From positions 248,001 through 312,000 of the forward strand of contig NZ_CANMRY010000001.1 in the NCBI RefSeq assembly GCF_947500405.1: a stretch of DNA of 64,000 bases, given 5' to 3'. The position numbers were made by a program, and so were the translations under genes. Below the pieces are notes generated by a model. The model had not been told where the DNA came from, searched no databases, and saw only the letters and a list, made by a program, of their open reading frames with translations. The stretch comes from an uncultured Maribacter sp. Lineage in GTDB: Bacteria; Bacteroidota; Bacteroidia; Flavobacteriales; Flavobacteriaceae. Positions within the stretch are counted from its first letter, which is position 1, and every line of letters begins with the position of its first letter. Positions 8,857 through 18,420 of the stretch are shown piece after piece.

Positions 8857-10359
8857 ATGAAACATATATATACTTCATTATGTCTTTTGGCATGCATTAC
8901 ATTAAGCGCCCAAAGTAGCGCCGATGCATTACGATATAGCACAGAAAACACTACAGGAACAGCTCGTTACAATGCAATGAGTGGTGCATTTGGAGCCTTA
9001 GGCGGAGACTTATCTGCTTTAAATACGAACCCTGCTGGATCTGCAGTATTTACAAACAGTCTTTTCACTATATCTGGCAGTAACTACAATAGAGATAATT
9101 ATGCAAGTTATTTTAATACAGGAAACGGAACAAAATTAAATAGCTTAAATATAAACCAAGCTGGCGGTGTTTTTGTTCTTAAAAATAATGGCGATAGTGA
9201 TTGGAAAAAAATTACACTTGCCATAAATTATGATTTAGCTACAAATTTTGATAATGAGTTTTTTGCATCAGGAGAAAGTAGACAAGGGATAGATAATTAT
9301 TTTTTAAATTTTGCACAGGGAGTTCCTTTTGGATCTATATTAAAACAAGATGGTGAATTTTTAGAAGATGCCTATTTAGATATTGGTGCTAATGCAGGTT
9401 TTGGAAGTCAGCAAGCATTTCTAGGATATTATGGAGGTATATTAGACCCTGCTAATGAAAATGATGATACGGATCAATATACAAGAAATGCTAATTATAC
9501 CACTGTAAACCAATCTTATTTAAAAAATACTTCTGGATACAACAGCAAAATAACTCTGAATATAGGTACACAATACCAAGAAAATTTATACTTAGGAGCT
9601 TCTTTAAACTTTCATAGTATTGTGTATGATGAACTTAAAGAGTTTACAGAAAGAGGCTATGACAATGACTCTCCTATACAAGAAACATTTTTTGATAGTT
9701 TTTTACATACAGAAGGAAATGGAGTATCATTAAATATTGGCGCTATTGCAAAACTTAATCAATTTATACGTATTGGTGGCAGTTACCAAACTCCCACTTG
9801 GTACAGAATTAATGATGAATTTTCGCAAAAAGTAGATTCAGACTTAGCAGATGACGATATAGGTTTTATTAATTTTAATGTTGTAAATATATTTGACACC
9901 TATACTCTTAAAACCCCTAGTAAACTTACAGGAAGTTTAGCCGTTGTTTTTGGTAAGCAAGGACTTCTTAGTTTTGACTATGGCTACCAAGATATGTCTA
10001 AAGCAGAATTTAGACCCACTAATGACCCTAATTTTTCTATTGAAAACGACAACATAAGCAGCACTCTTGGAGGTGTTTCCACATTAAGAATTGGTGGGGA
10101 ATATAGAATAGCATTAGTTAGCTTAAGAGCTGGATATCGTTACGAACAAAGCCCATATAGCAACAACAATTTTACTGGAGATTTAAGTGGATTTTCTGGG
10201 GGAATAGGATTTAACTTTGGAGGAAGTAAATTAGATTTTGGATTAAGTAGAACTGACCAAGATGTGAGTGAATTACTATTTACAACAGGACTTACAACTC
10301 CTGCCGTTGTAAATAGGATTAATACAAATGCTACTATTAGCTATACTTTAAACTTCTAA
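8857..10359 (+). CDS. FadL/OmpP1/TodX-like outer-membrane transport protein
   Basis: A 500-residue outer-membrane protein with signal peptide MKHIYTSLCLLACITLSAQ. The start of the mature chain, ALRYSTENTTGTARYNAMSGAFGALGGDLSALNTNPAGSAVF, has the FadL-family layout (an N-terminal hatch with the NPAG motif). Many amphipathic beta strands follow, and it ends with an aromatic residue (TISYTLNF), as barrel proteins do. The family moves hydrophobic compounds across the outer membrane; the substrate here is unknown. It lies directly after the low-complexity lipoprotein and is followed by a terminator. Confidence 0.82.
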   Translation: MKHIYTSLCLLACITLSAQSSADALRYSTENTTGTARYNAMSGAFGALGGDLSALNTNPAGSAVFTNSLFTISGSNYNRDNYASYFNTGNGTKLNSLNINQAGGVFVLKNNGDSDWKKITLAINYDLATNFDNEFFASGESRQGIDNYFLNFAQGVPFGSILKQDGEFLEDAYLDIGANAGFGSQQAFLGYYGGILDPANENDDTDQYTRNANYTTVNQSYLKNTSGYNSKITLNIGTQYQENLYLGASLNFHSIVYDELKEFTERGYDNDSPIQETFFDSFLHTEGNGVSLNIGAIAKLNQFIRIGGSYQTPTWYRINDEFSQKVDSDLADDDIGFINFNVVNIFDTYTLKTPSKLTGSLAVVFGKQGLLSFDYGYQDMSKAEFRPTNDPNFSIENDNISSTLGGVSTLRIGGEYRIALVSLRAGYRYEQSPYSNNNFTGDLSGFSGGIGFNFGGSKLDFGLSRTDQDVSELLFTTGLTTPAVVNRINTNATISYTLNF

Positions 10360-10375
10360 AAATTAAAGCATTTAT

Positions 10376-10405
10376 AAAAAAAGAGCCTATAAGGGCTCTT
10401 TTTTT
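10376..10405. terminator. Bidirectional terminator
   Basis: AAGAGCC (10381-10387) pairs with GGCTCTT (10394-10400), extended by flanking A and T runs. It lies between the convergent FadL-like gene and the first T9SS type B gene and can serve both. Confidence 0.88.
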
Positions 10406-10408
10406 GTT

Positions 10409-11857
10409 TTATCTTTTTAATGTAAAATGTGTCTTTCGATTTTTTGCGACTATAAGACCACCTTCATCCTCGGTATATTCTAACCTAAACCAGTAATCTG
10501 TAGAAGGTAATTGCCTGCCATTATAGGTACCATCCCAACCAATTGTATTAGCATCTAACTGTTTTAACAATTTTCCATAACGATCAAAAATAAATACTCT
10601 TGCATCGGTTAACCTATCAATACCTAAAACATTCCAGAAATCATGAAATCCATCACTATTTGGTGTAAAGAATTTTGGATATCCTATTATAAAAAAGTCT
10701 ATAGGCTCTGTAATTCCACAACCATTCTTATCATTTATAATTAGTGTATTTAAACCTGGCGGAATATCATTAAAAATGGGATCATCCTGAAATTCCCCAC
10801 CATTTATTGCAAATTCATATTTACTATTACCAACCACGAAAATCTCTATATTATTCTTATCTGGATCTGCAGATAAGTTTGTTTCTAAAATTTCTACTCT
10901 ATCTAGTACTGGCTCTCCATGAAAAGTAATTAACACCCCTCCATCATCAGCAACAGTAGGGGGCGTACCACTAGCAGTAGTAATTACCGCAAAATACCTT
11001 CCTGAATTTGGACTTACTACTACTAATTCTGCTCCAAAATCTCCAGAACCTGGCAAAGTAGCATCAACTTGCCCATCATCTTCATAATCTACCGTCCACT
11101 CTACACTTCCTATATCTGAACCCGCAGGGGAATTAAGTGCACTTAATGTAATATCTGGATCCCCTTCACAAGCAACAATGTCTAATCCTAAAAATTCATC
11201 ACGCAAAGTGCAATCTAAAGCTGTATTTTGATCTGCTTCTACAGAGCTCCCTGTAAATGTTAATGAATAAGGCTCAGGGTCACCATCAAAATTAGTATTA
11301 AAATTATTTATTAAGATATAATATATTTCACCAGGCTCTACATCTAACCATTCGTCATAAGTATTTTGGCTACCAGTTAAAAATGGTGCTCCTTCTTGAC
11401 CATTTTCTGGATTTACTCCTACCCCTGTAAAATTTGTAGTATTTACCTCGTAATTACATCTAATTGGCTGCGCTACTCCGCTACCAATATCTCCACAATC
11501 TACATCTGGACCATATACTGCAAAATCCCATTCTGCAGTTGGTGTTCCACTACCACCGCCAATTGGTAAAGATTCTATATCAAAACCAACTTGTCCGCCA
11601 GTACCAGCTCTAAAAACATACCAAGATGTATTGTTTTCTATGTTTGCAGAAGAAATACTTCCTTTTTCTAAACAGCCGGACTCCCTGACTACATCTGGGT
11701 CAAAATCATCTATATCTCCACCTCCATCAGCTTCAGAAAAAATAGGAGCATCTGCACAGACTGGAATTGCAGTCCTACAGTCTGCCGAATTTTGTTGCGC
11801 ATTTGTATTAAACAAAATAAATAAAAAACAAATAATCGTTAAATAAGGTAATCGCAT
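10409..11857 (-). CDS. Secreted protein with T9SS type B (CHU_C) sorting domain
   Basis: A 482-residue secreted protein from the Met of MRLPYLTIICFLFILF (11857), which gives a normal signal peptide ending NTNAQ; an in-frame Met six codons upstream is also possible. The C-terminal 85 residues are a gliding-motility-associated type B sorting domain (TIGR04131/CHU_C): KFFTPNSDGFHDFW, FDRYGKLLKQL, GWDGTYNGRQLPSTDYWF and the end HFTLKR. That domain targets proteins to type IX secretion. The N-terminal two thirds (DCRTAIPVC, TSWYVFRAG, EWLDVEPGEIYYILINNF) is closely related to the gene just upstream. Surface or extracellular; function unknown. Confidence 0.88.
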   Translation of the reverse strand: MRLPYLTIICFLFILFNTNAQQNSADCRTAIPVCADAPIFSEADGGGDIDDFDPDVVRESGCLEKGSISSANIENNTSWYVFRAGTGGQVGFDIESLPIGGGSGTPTAEWDFAVYGPDVDCGDIGSGVAQPIRCNYEVNTTNFTGVGVNPENGQEGAPFLTGSQNTYDEWLDVEPGEIYYILINNFNTNFDGDPEPYSLTFTGSSVEADQNTALDCTLRDEFLGLDIVACEGDPDITLSALNSPAGSDIGSVEWTVDYEDDGQVDATLPGSGDFGAELVVVSPNSGRYFAVITTASGTPPTVADDGGVLITFHGEPVLDRVEILETNLSADPDKNNIEIFVVGNSKYEFAINGGEFQDDPIFNDIPPGLNTLIINDKNGCGITEPIDFFIIGYPKFFTPNSDGFHDFWNVLGIDRLTDARVFIFDRYGKLLKQLDANTIGWDGTYNGRQLPSTDYWFRLEYTEDEGGLIVAKNRKTHFTLKR

Positions 11858-11987
11858 AGATTGTGGTGCTAACATTACATTAGAGATTACTACTATAACT
11901 AGTACACCATCAGTTTAGTATATTAAACGTAAAAATTAGACACTTAATCGATGAATAACATAAAATATCCTATCCAAGGCTAGAAAA

Positions 11988-13793
11988 TTATCGTTTTAAA
12001 GAAAAATGATTATTTATATATTTTGCAGTTTGAGTTTGCCCATTTTCATCTGTATAATCTAATTTAAACCAATAATCTGCTACAGGTAAAGGCACTCCAT
12101 TATAGGTGCCATCCCAACCTTTTGAAGCACTTCCAAATTGGTATAAAAATTTACCAAAACGGTCATAAATATATACCTGTGGATTTTGCAATTCTGCAAT
12201 TTCTTTTATTTGCCAGTAATCATTAATAGAATCTCCGTTTGGTGTAAAGAATTTTTCAAAACCTATCACTACAATTTCTTCGGCTACTTCACCACAACCT
12301 TTAGGGTCTATCACTTTTACAGTATGCCTACCAGGTAACACATTACTAAATTGTCTAGATTGTTGCACTGTTTCTTCATCCATTTGATAGCTATACTCGC
12401 CTTCTAAATTTATAAACACTTCTACAGTATTACTACTTTGCAAGTCCTCTATTTTAACATCTATTATTTCTGGTAGATCCGACTTAACAACAGTAACACT
12501 TCTTGTATTTGTGCAACTTACACCATTGCTTGTATGTATTGCTGTTAAAGTATAAATCCCAGATTGACTTGCAATAATGCTAGAAGATGTTTCTCCTGTA
12601 TCCCAACTATATGTATAATTTGAATTTGGAGACAACTCCCCTATAGTTCCAGAAGTCTCATTGGCGCATAAAAACAATTCTTCATCAAAAGTTAAAACAG
12701 GGGTTTCTACACTTGTATATCTAAAACTCTCGGAGGCATCAAAACACTTAGGGTTTTCTATAGAAGTTGTGCGAACATAAATGGTTTGCGTACCTACTAA
12801 AACTGTACCTTCTTTCTCTAATGGATTTACACCATTTGTTGCATCATTTTGTAATGTATGATAACTAACTCTAAAATCACTAGAACTTTGCGTTCCTAAT
12901 GCTTCCAAATCTTTTAATTGTAAATTAATTTGTGAATTTCCAGAACAAGAAACTTCATCTTGCAAAGGATATGTAACTGGCGATGGTGAAAAAGCCACCT
13001 GTGCCTCACTAACAATATTATTTCCTGAAGGCATTACAACAAGAACACGATATAATGCAGAAACCGCAACATTTAATGTGGGTGCACTTTCACCAGGTAT
13101 TCTTGAAAATCCTGTTCCTAAATCTAAATACCATTCATAACCAATAGCGGTAGCTGTTGTTGCGTCTAAAATAACCGTATCTGTATCACAAGCAGATACA
13201 GGCGGCCCTAATAAATTATTAATTATAGAACAATCTAAAGCATTATTAGGGTTTGTAACAAAAATATTCCCCGAAAACTGAATAGAAAAACCTGAGTTTG
13301 TATTACTAAAATTATTTATCAGCAACAAATAATCTTCTCCTGGTTCTACCTGTAGCCATTCTTCATACAAAAAAGTATCTTCATCTCCTGTTGGATCCAC
13401 ACCAACCCCCATATAGGTATTGGCATCGGTATTATCAAAAAAATTGCAACGAACAGGCATTCCTAAATTATTACAATCTGATGCTTCATATAATGCAAAA
13501 TCCCAATCTTCAGAAGTATCAAAACCTATATTGAAACCCAACTGCCCGCTAGCACCAGTTCTAAACTTATACCAAGCAGAATTAGTCTCTATTACTCCGG
13601 ATGTTGTTTGTCGTAAACAACCACTTTCTGTAGCTCCACTAAAATCATCTACACCATAACCTGTTGTACCACCATTTACTGGTGTATTATTACATATTGG
13701 AATAGCATTAGAGCAATCTGGAGAAACTTGAGCATTTAGCAACAAACCAGAAGCAAAAAAAAGAAAACATATTACTGCACCTAAACGGTTCAT
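11988..13793 (-). CDS. Secreted protein with T9SS type B (CHU_C) sorting domain, longer paralogue
   Basis: About 601 residues from the Met of MNRLGAVICFLFFASGLLL (13793); two other in-frame Met codons lie within four residues upstream. The signal peptide ends LNAQ. The N-terminal region (DCSNAIPICN, SAWYKFRTGASGQLGFNIG, EWLQVEPGEDYLLLINNFS) matches the neighbouring paralogue. It has an additional middle section of Ig/PKD-like repeats (YEWYLDLGTGF, YSWDTGETSSSIIASQSG). The C-terminus is the type B sorting domain: KFFTPNGDSINDYW, GWDGTYNGVPLPVADYWF, HFSLKR. It is likely exported by type IX secretion. The two genes probably arose by tandem duplication. Confidence 0.88.
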   Translation of the reverse strand: MNRLGAVICFLFFASGLLLNAQVSPDCSNAIPICNNTPVNGGTTGYGVDDFSGATESGCLRQTTSGVIETNSAWYKFRTGASGQLGFNIGFDTSEDWDFALYEASDCNNLGMPVRCNFFDNTDANTYMGVGVDPTGDEDTFLYEEWLQVEPGEDYLLLINNFSNTNSGFSIQFSGNIFVTNPNNALDCSIINNLLGPPVSACDTDTVILDATTATAIGYEWYLDLGTGFSRIPGESAPTLNVAVSALYRVLVVMPSGNNIVSEAQVAFSPSPVTYPLQDEVSCSGNSQINLQLKDLEALGTQSSSDFRVSYHTLQNDATNGVNPLEKEGTVLVGTQTIYVRTTSIENPKCFDASESFRYTSVETPVLTFDEELFLCANETSGTIGELSPNSNYTYSWDTGETSSSIIASQSGIYTLTAIHTSNGVSCTNTRSVTVVKSDLPEIIDVKIEDLQSSNTVEVFINLEGEYSYQMDEETVQQSRQFSNVLPGRHTVKVIDPKGCGEVAEEIVVIGFEKFFTPNGDSINDYWQIKEIAELQNPQVYIYDRFGKFLYQFGSASKGWDGTYNGVPLPVADYWFKLDYTDENGQTQTAKYINNHFSLKR

Positions 13794-13898
13794 AAACATA
13801 TACAAATTTGTAATTCCTAAAAATAACCAACCTGTTTTCTTAACACTAATTTATGTTGTGTAAGCACTAGAATATAGTATAAAGTGCCATATTATGTA

Positions 13899-13906
13899 TA
13901 TCTTTG
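13899..13906 (+). promoter_or_regulatory. -7 element of the folE operon promoter
   Basis: TATCTTTG matches the Bacteroidota -7 consensus TAnnTTTG exactly and is followed by C, as is common. It ends 24 bases before the folE start. No clear TTTG-type -33 element is seen upstream. Confidence 0.7.
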
Positions 13907-13930
13907 CGCTTCCATTAAAGTTGAATTTAA

Positions 13931-14611
13931 ATGAAAATCGACACAACATTAGAAGAGCAATTTGATAACATGGGAGACGACCATATATCCTCTGCAGAAG
14001 ACACTCCTATGCGAGAAGATGCATTTGCTCTAAATGACAAAGAGAAAATAGAAAAGATTAAAGCTAGCGTTACCGATATTTTGCACACCTTAGGTTTAGA
14101 CTTAAATGACGATAGTTTAAAAGGAACTCCTAATAGAGTAGCAAAAATGTTTGTTAATGAAATTTTTGGCGGATTACACCCAGACCGCAAGCCTAAAGCA
14201 TCTACTTTTGATAATAAATACAAGTATGGAGAAATGCTTGTAGAAAAAAACATTACTCTTTACTCTACCTGTGAGCACCACTTATTACCAATTGTTGGTA
14301 GGGCTCATATTGCATATATTTCTTGTGGTTCTGTAGTTGGCCTTTCTAAAATGAATCGTATTGTAGATTATTACGCAAAAAGACCTCAAGTACAGGAAAG
14401 ACTTACTATTCAGGTTGTAAAAGAATTGCAAAAAGTTTTAGGCACGGAAGATGTTGCTTGTATTATTGACGCTAAGCATTTATGCGTAAATTCTCGAGGA
14501 ATTAGCGATATAGAAAGCAGTACAGTTACTGCAGAATATGGTGGAAAATTTAAAGAAGAAGCCGTTCGTAGAGAATTTTTAAATTTTATTCAACTAGAAA
14601 CTAAATTTTAA
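13931..14611 (+). CDS. folE: GTP cyclohydrolase I
   Basis: A 226-residue enzyme that converts GTP to dihydroneopterin triphosphate, the first step of folate/pterin synthesis. The zinc ligands are visible: Cys114 and His117 in CEHHLLP and Cys185 in HLCVNSRG. The conserved segments VGRAHIAYI, SKMNRIVDYYAKRPQVQERLT and the closing region are all present. The length is that of the family. It starts a close-packed gene string; cysS begins 18 bases downstream. An exact TAnnTTTG promoter element lies just upstream. Confidence 0.97.
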   Translation: MKIDTTLEEQFDNMGDDHISSAEDTPMREDAFALNDKEKIEKIKASVTDILHTLGLDLNDDSLKGTPNRVAKMFVNEIFGGLHPDRKPKASTFDNKYKYGEMLVEKNITLYSTCEHHLLPIVGRAHIAYISCGSVVGLSKMNRIVDYYAKRPQVQERLTIQVVKELQKVLGTEDVACIIDAKHLCVNSRGISDIESSTVTAEYGGKFKEEAVRREFLNFIQLETKF

Positions 14612-14629
14612 TACCATTCCCTTTCCAAA

Positions 14630-16111
14630 ATGCAAGCATTTAAAAATCAGACTTTAAAAATATATAATTCCCTTAGTGGAAAAAAAGAAGTTTTTAAACC
14701 CATAAATGAAGGCCACATAGGTATGTATGTTTGTGGGCCTACAGTTTACAGCAATGTCCATTTAGGAAACTGTAGAACATTTATGTCCTTTGATATGATT
14801 TTTAGATACTTTAAGCATCTGGGATTTAAAGTAAGGTATGTAAGGAATATTACAGATGCTGGCCATTTGGTTGATGATGCAGATGATGGAGAAGACAAAA
14901 TTGCTAAAAAAGCACGTTTAGAGCAATTAGAACCGATGGAAGTTGTACAACGTTACACGGTTGACTTTCATAATATTTTAGAAAAATTTAATTTTCTTCC
15001 TCCAAGCATAGAACCTACTGCTACTGGACATATAATTGAACAAATAGAAATCATTAAAACAATTATAAACAATGGCTTTGCATATGAAGTAAACGGCTCT
15101 GTTTATTTTGACGTAACCACTTTTAATGAAAAAAAGGAGTACGGAAAACTTAGCGGGAGAAAACTAGAAGACATGATTGCTAATACTCGTGAATTAGCAG
15201 CACAAAGTGAAAAAAGGAATCCGCAAGATTTTGCTTTATGGAAAAAAGCAGAACCAGAACATATTATGCGTTGGCCTTCTCCTTGGGGAGATGGTTTTCC
15301 TGGCTGGCATTTAGAGTGTACAGCAATGAGCACAAAATATTTGGGAGAAACTTTTGATATACATGGTGGTGGAATGGATTTAAAATTCCCACATCATGAA
15401 TGTGAAATTGCACAAGCAGAAGCTTGCAACGGACACTCTCCAGTTAATTATTGGCTACATGCCAATATGCTTACTTTAAATGGTAAAAAAATGGCAAAAT
15501 CTACTGGAAACAGTATATTACCAAATGAAATTTTTACTGGAGAAAACACTTTCTTAAGTAAAGCTTTTTCTCCTTCTGTGGTTCGTTTTTTTATGATGCA
15601 AGCACACTACACTAGTATTTTAGATATTAGTAATGATGCCCTTTTAGCATCAGAAAAAGGGTTTAACAAACTTATGGAGGCTATAGACAGCTTAAATAAA
15701 TTACCTGTAAAAAACAACTCTACTTTTAATATAGAACAATGGCGACAACAATGTTATGATGCCATGAACGATGATTTTAATAGTCCAATACTTATTGCAA
15801 AATTATTTGAAGCTGTAAAACAAATTAACCTTATTAAAGAAGAAAAAGGAAGTATTACGCAAGAAAACAAAACAATACTAACCGAAACACTTAACAGTTT
15901 TGTTTTTGATGTTCTTGGTTTAGAAGACAAAAACACTACAGATAATAGCAGTAATAAAATAGACGGTGTAGTAGAACTTTTAATTGAATTAAGAAAAGAA
16001 GCTAGAGAGAATAAAGATTTTGCTACATCAGACAAAATTAGAAACCAATTAGCTGAAATGGGGATAGAATTAAAAGATGGAAAAGAAGGCACTACTTTTA
16101 ATATTCTGTAA
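14630..16111 (+). CDS. cysS: Cysteinyl-tRNA synthetase
   Basis: A 493-residue class I synthetase that charges tRNA-Cys. Cys35 in MYVCGPTVY, Cys in HLECTAMS and the [11 protein letters not shown] segment are the zinc-site residues. The HIGH-type motif is HLGN (44-47) and the KMSKS-type motif is KMAKS (287-291). The C-terminal anticodon-binding helices end with the usual [13 protein letters not shown]. Length is normal. It lies between folE and yidD with gaps of 18 and 10 bases. Confidence 0.97.
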   Translation: MQAFKNQTLKIYNSLSGKKEVFKPINEGHIGMYVCGPTVYSNVHLGNCRTFMSFDMIFRYFKHLGFKVRYVRNITDAGHLVDDADDGEDKIAKKARLEQLEPMEVVQRYTVDFHNILEKFNFLPPSIEPTATGHIIEQIEIIKTIINNGFAYEVNGSVYFDVTTFNEKKEYGKLSGRKLEDMIANTRELAAQSEKRNPQDFALWKKAEPEHIMRWPSPWGDGFPGWHLECTAMSTKYLGETFDIHGGGMDLKFPHHECEIAQAEACNGHSPVNYWLHANMLTLNGKKMAKSTGNSILPNEIFTGENTFLSKAFSPSVVRFFMMQAHYTSILDISNDALLASEKGFNKLMEAIDSLNKLPVKNNSTFNIEQWRQQCYDAMNDDFNSPILIAKLFEAVKQINLIKEEKGSITQENKTILTETLNSFVFDVLGLEDKNTTDNSSNKIDGVVELLIELRKEARENKDFATSDKIRNQLAEMGIELKDGKEGTTFNIL

Positions 16112-16121
16112 TTAAAAAAGT

Positions 16122-16346
16122 ATGGCAAAAAAAATACTAATAGCACCTTTTGTTTTTTTAGTTAAGTTTTACCAAACTGCAATATCACCCTTTACGCCTG
16201 CAACATGCCGCTACTCCCCCACATGTTCTCAGTATACTTTAGAAGCCATGAAAAAACATGGCCTTTTTAAAGGAGGGTGGCTAGCAACAAAAAGAATATT
16301 TAGCTGCCATCCTTGGGGAGGAAAAGGATATGATCCTGTACCATAA
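16122..16346 (+). CDS. yidD: Membrane protein insertion efficiency factor YidD
   Basis: A 74-residue protein with the YidD signature: [13 protein letters not shown], then [19 protein letters not shown], then [24 protein letters not shown]. YidD has a membrane-associated amphipathic N-terminus and aids YidC/Sec-dependent membrane protein insertion. It begins 10 bases after cysS. The two cysteines of the central motif and the CHPWGG motif are intact. Confidence 0.95.
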   Translation: MAKKILIAPFVFLVKFYQTAISPFTPATCRYSPTCSQYTLEAMKKHGLFKGGWLATKRIFSCHPWGGKGYDPVP

Positions 16347-16372
16347 ATTTAAAAAAATACTAACATTTAACT

Positions 16373-16405
16373 CCTAAGTAGGTAATAGTAATTACTTATC
16401 TTAGG
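16373..16405 (+). other. Imperfect hairpin in the yidD-lgt gap
   Basis: CCTAAG (16373-16378) pairs with CTTAGG (16400-16405), and inside them GTAAT pairs with ATTAC. No T run follows, so it is not a classic terminator. It could be an RNA processing or regulatory element within the operon. The segment also contains TATCTTAG, one mismatch from a -7 element. Confidence 0.35.
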
Positions 16406-16431
16406 CATTCATAAAAAAACAAAACACAACT

Positions 16432-17397
16432 ATGTTTTTCTTAGGCTTTACTTGGAATCCCAATGAAACTCTTTTTAATATAGGTTTCATTCAGATTAAA
16501 TATTACAATTTATTATGGATTACCTCTTTTGCTTTAGGATGGTATTTAATGAAAAAAATATTTTTGAATGAAAAGAAAACTGTAGAGCAGTTAGATTCTC
16601 TTTTTATTTATACGGTATTAGCCACAATGCTTGGCGCTCGTCTAGGCCATGTTTTCTTTTATGATTGGCCGTATTACAAAAACCATATAATTGAAATCTT
16701 GTTACCAATAAGAGAGTCTGCAAATAGTGCTTTATTTGGTTTTATTAGTGGCTATGAATTTACAGGTTTTACCGGTCTAGCAAGTCATGGTGCTACTATT
16801 GGTATTATTATTGGTATGTATTTATACACTAGAAAATTTCCAGAGTTTAAAATTTTATGGATATTAGATAGATTGGTTGTTCCTGTATCTATAGGTGCTT
16901 TTTGTGTGCGTTTAGGAAACTTCTTTAATTCTGAAATCAACGGAAAACCTGTAGAAAAATCATTTGCATTTGCCACTCGTTTTATTAGAGACTCGGATGA
17001 TTTACACCCGTCTAAAGCACTCGCAATAACAAAAGAAAAAACATTAAACGCAGCATACGCAGCCATAGAAAACAACCCTAAGTTTGCACAATATTTAGAA
17101 GAAATTCCATATCGTCATCCTGCACAATTATATGAAGGAATAAGCTATATTTTTGTTTTTATAATTCTTTACTTTTTATATTGGAAAACAGATAAAAAAG
17201 ATAAATCTGGTTATTTATTAGGTTTATTTTTAGTTCTTCTTTGGAGTATTAGATTTATTGTAGAATTTGTTAAGAAAAGTCAAGGTGGTTTTGAAGAATC
17301 TTTAGGATTACTATCTACTGGACAATGGCTAAGTATTCCTTTTATAATTATTGGTTTCTATTTTATGTTCAAACCATCTAAATTAAGTTCAAAATAA
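16432..17397 (+). CDS. lgt: Prolipoprotein diacylglyceryl transferase
   Basis: A 321-residue inner-membrane enzyme that adds diacylglycerol from phosphatidylglycerol to the lipobox cysteine of prolipoproteins. The Lgt signature GAFCVRLGNFFNSEINGKP is present, with RLGN at residues 160-163, as are ARLGHVFFYDWPYY and RHPAQLYEG. Seven or so membrane segments can be seen. The window encodes many lipoproteins that would need it, including the DUF192 lipoprotein that starts only 8 bases downstream. Confidence 0.96.
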   Translation: MFFLGFTWNPNETLFNIGFIQIKYYNLLWITSFALGWYLMKKIFLNEKKTVEQLDSLFIYTVLATMLGARLGHVFFYDWPYYKNHIIEILLPIRESANSALFGFISGYEFTGFTGLASHGATIGIIIGMYLYTRKFPEFKILWILDRLVVPVSIGAFCVRLGNFFNSEINGKPVEKSFAFATRFIRDSDDLHPSKALAITKEKTLNAAYAAIENNPKFAQYLEEIPYRHPAQLYEGISYIFVFIILYFLYWKTDKKDKSGYLLGLFLVLLWSIRFIVEFVKKSQGGFEESLGLLSTGQWLSIPFIIIGFYFMFKPSKLSSK

Positions 17398-17405
17398 TAT
17401 TTAAG

Positions 17406-17897
17406 ATGAAATCTTTACGAAACTCTTTATTATTCATAATATTTGTGGCTGCAACCTTATTTTCTTGTAAAACGGAAAATAAAAAAATAGTTAAAACTGC
17501 CGCAATAGAATTTAAGAAAGAAGGCACACTAACCATACGTAAAGGGGATAAAGATTCTGTCTTAACAAAATTAAATATTGAGATTGCAGAAACGGAATAT
17601 GAGACCCAAACGGGTCTTATGTACAGAAAAGGTATGGCTACCAATGAAGGAATGCTTTTTATATTTCCAGATGTAAGAATGCATTCTTTCTACATGAAAA
17701 ACACGCAATTTCCATTAGATATAATATATATTGATGAAAATTTAAAAATTGCTAGTTTTCAAGAAAATGCAAAACCACTAGACGAAACTTCATTATCCTC
17801 TATTGTTCCTGTAAAATACGTTTTAGAAGTAAATGCAGGATTAGCCGAAAAATGGATTTTAGAAGTTGGAGATACTGTAGAGTTTACCAAACTTTAA
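17406..17897 (+). CDS. DUF192-family lipoprotein
   Basis: A 163-residue protein with lipoprotein signal MKSLRNSLLFIIFVAATLFSC (Cys21). The DUF192 domain covers about residues 55-160: TGLMYRKGMATNEGMLFIF, then HSFYMKNTQFPLDIIYID, then VLEVNAGLAEKWILEVGDTVEF. The family is widespread and has no firmly established function. It is tightly packed between lgt and the GNAT gene. Confidence 0.9.
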   Translation: MKSLRNSLLFIIFVAATLFSCKTENKKIVKTAAIEFKKEGTLTIRKGDKDSVLTKLNIEIAETEYETQTGLMYRKGMATNEGMLFIFPDVRMHSFYMKNTQFPLDIIYIDENLKIASFQENAKPLDETSLSSIVPVKYVLEVNAGLAEKWILEVGDTVEFTKL

Positions 17898-17901
17898 ATC
17901 T

Positions 17902-18420
17902 GTGAAGCTACTTTTAGAAGAAAAAGAAACGGAACGCCTAATATTTAGAAAAATAATTCCTTCCGATTATAATTCATGGCTACCTTTTTACAAAGACCCA
18001 ACAAGCACCCAATTTTGGGAAGGGATAGATAAAGACCCAAAAATTGCTTGTAATAACCACTTTAAAGGAGTATTTCATAGATATAATAATAATCTAGGGG
18101 GAATGAATGCCTTACTAGAAAAAGAGTCTTTAGAATTTATAGGAATGTGCGGCCTACTAGTACAAACAGTAGACGCTATAAAAGAAATAGAAATTGGCTA
18201 CTCTATACTTCCTAAATATAGAAAATTAGGTTATGCTACAGAAGCTGCTAAAAAATGTAAAGCTTATGCATTAGAAAATAAAATTGCAACTTCTATTATT
18301 TCCATTATACAAATAGATAATATTCCTTCACAAAAAGTTGCCATAGCTAATGGCATGCATTTAGACAAAACAACTACATATAAAAATAATCCCGTACATA
18401 TATTTAGAGTACTATTATGA
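17902..18420 (+). CDS. GNAT-family N-acetyltransferase (RimJ/RimL-like)
   Basis: A 172-residue acetyltransferase. It begins with GTG at 17902, 4 bases after the preceding stop; the first beta strand (LEEKETERLIFRKI) follows at once, so no later start is credible. The acetyl-CoA-binding segment is EIEIGYSILPKYRKLGYATEAA. The remainder fits RimJ/RimL-type proteins (NIPSQKVAIANGMHL). Its stop overlaps the next start (ATGA at 18417-18420), suggesting translational coupling. Substrate unknown. Confidence 0.88.
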   Translation: MKLLLEEKETERLIFRKIIPSDYNSWLPFYKDPTSTQFWEGIDKDPKIACNNHFKGVFHRYNNNLGGMNALLEKESLEFIGMCGLLVQTVDAIKEIEIGYSILPKYRKLGYATEAAKKCKAYALENKIATSIISIIQIDNIPSQKVAIANGMHLDKTTTYKNNPVHIFRVLL

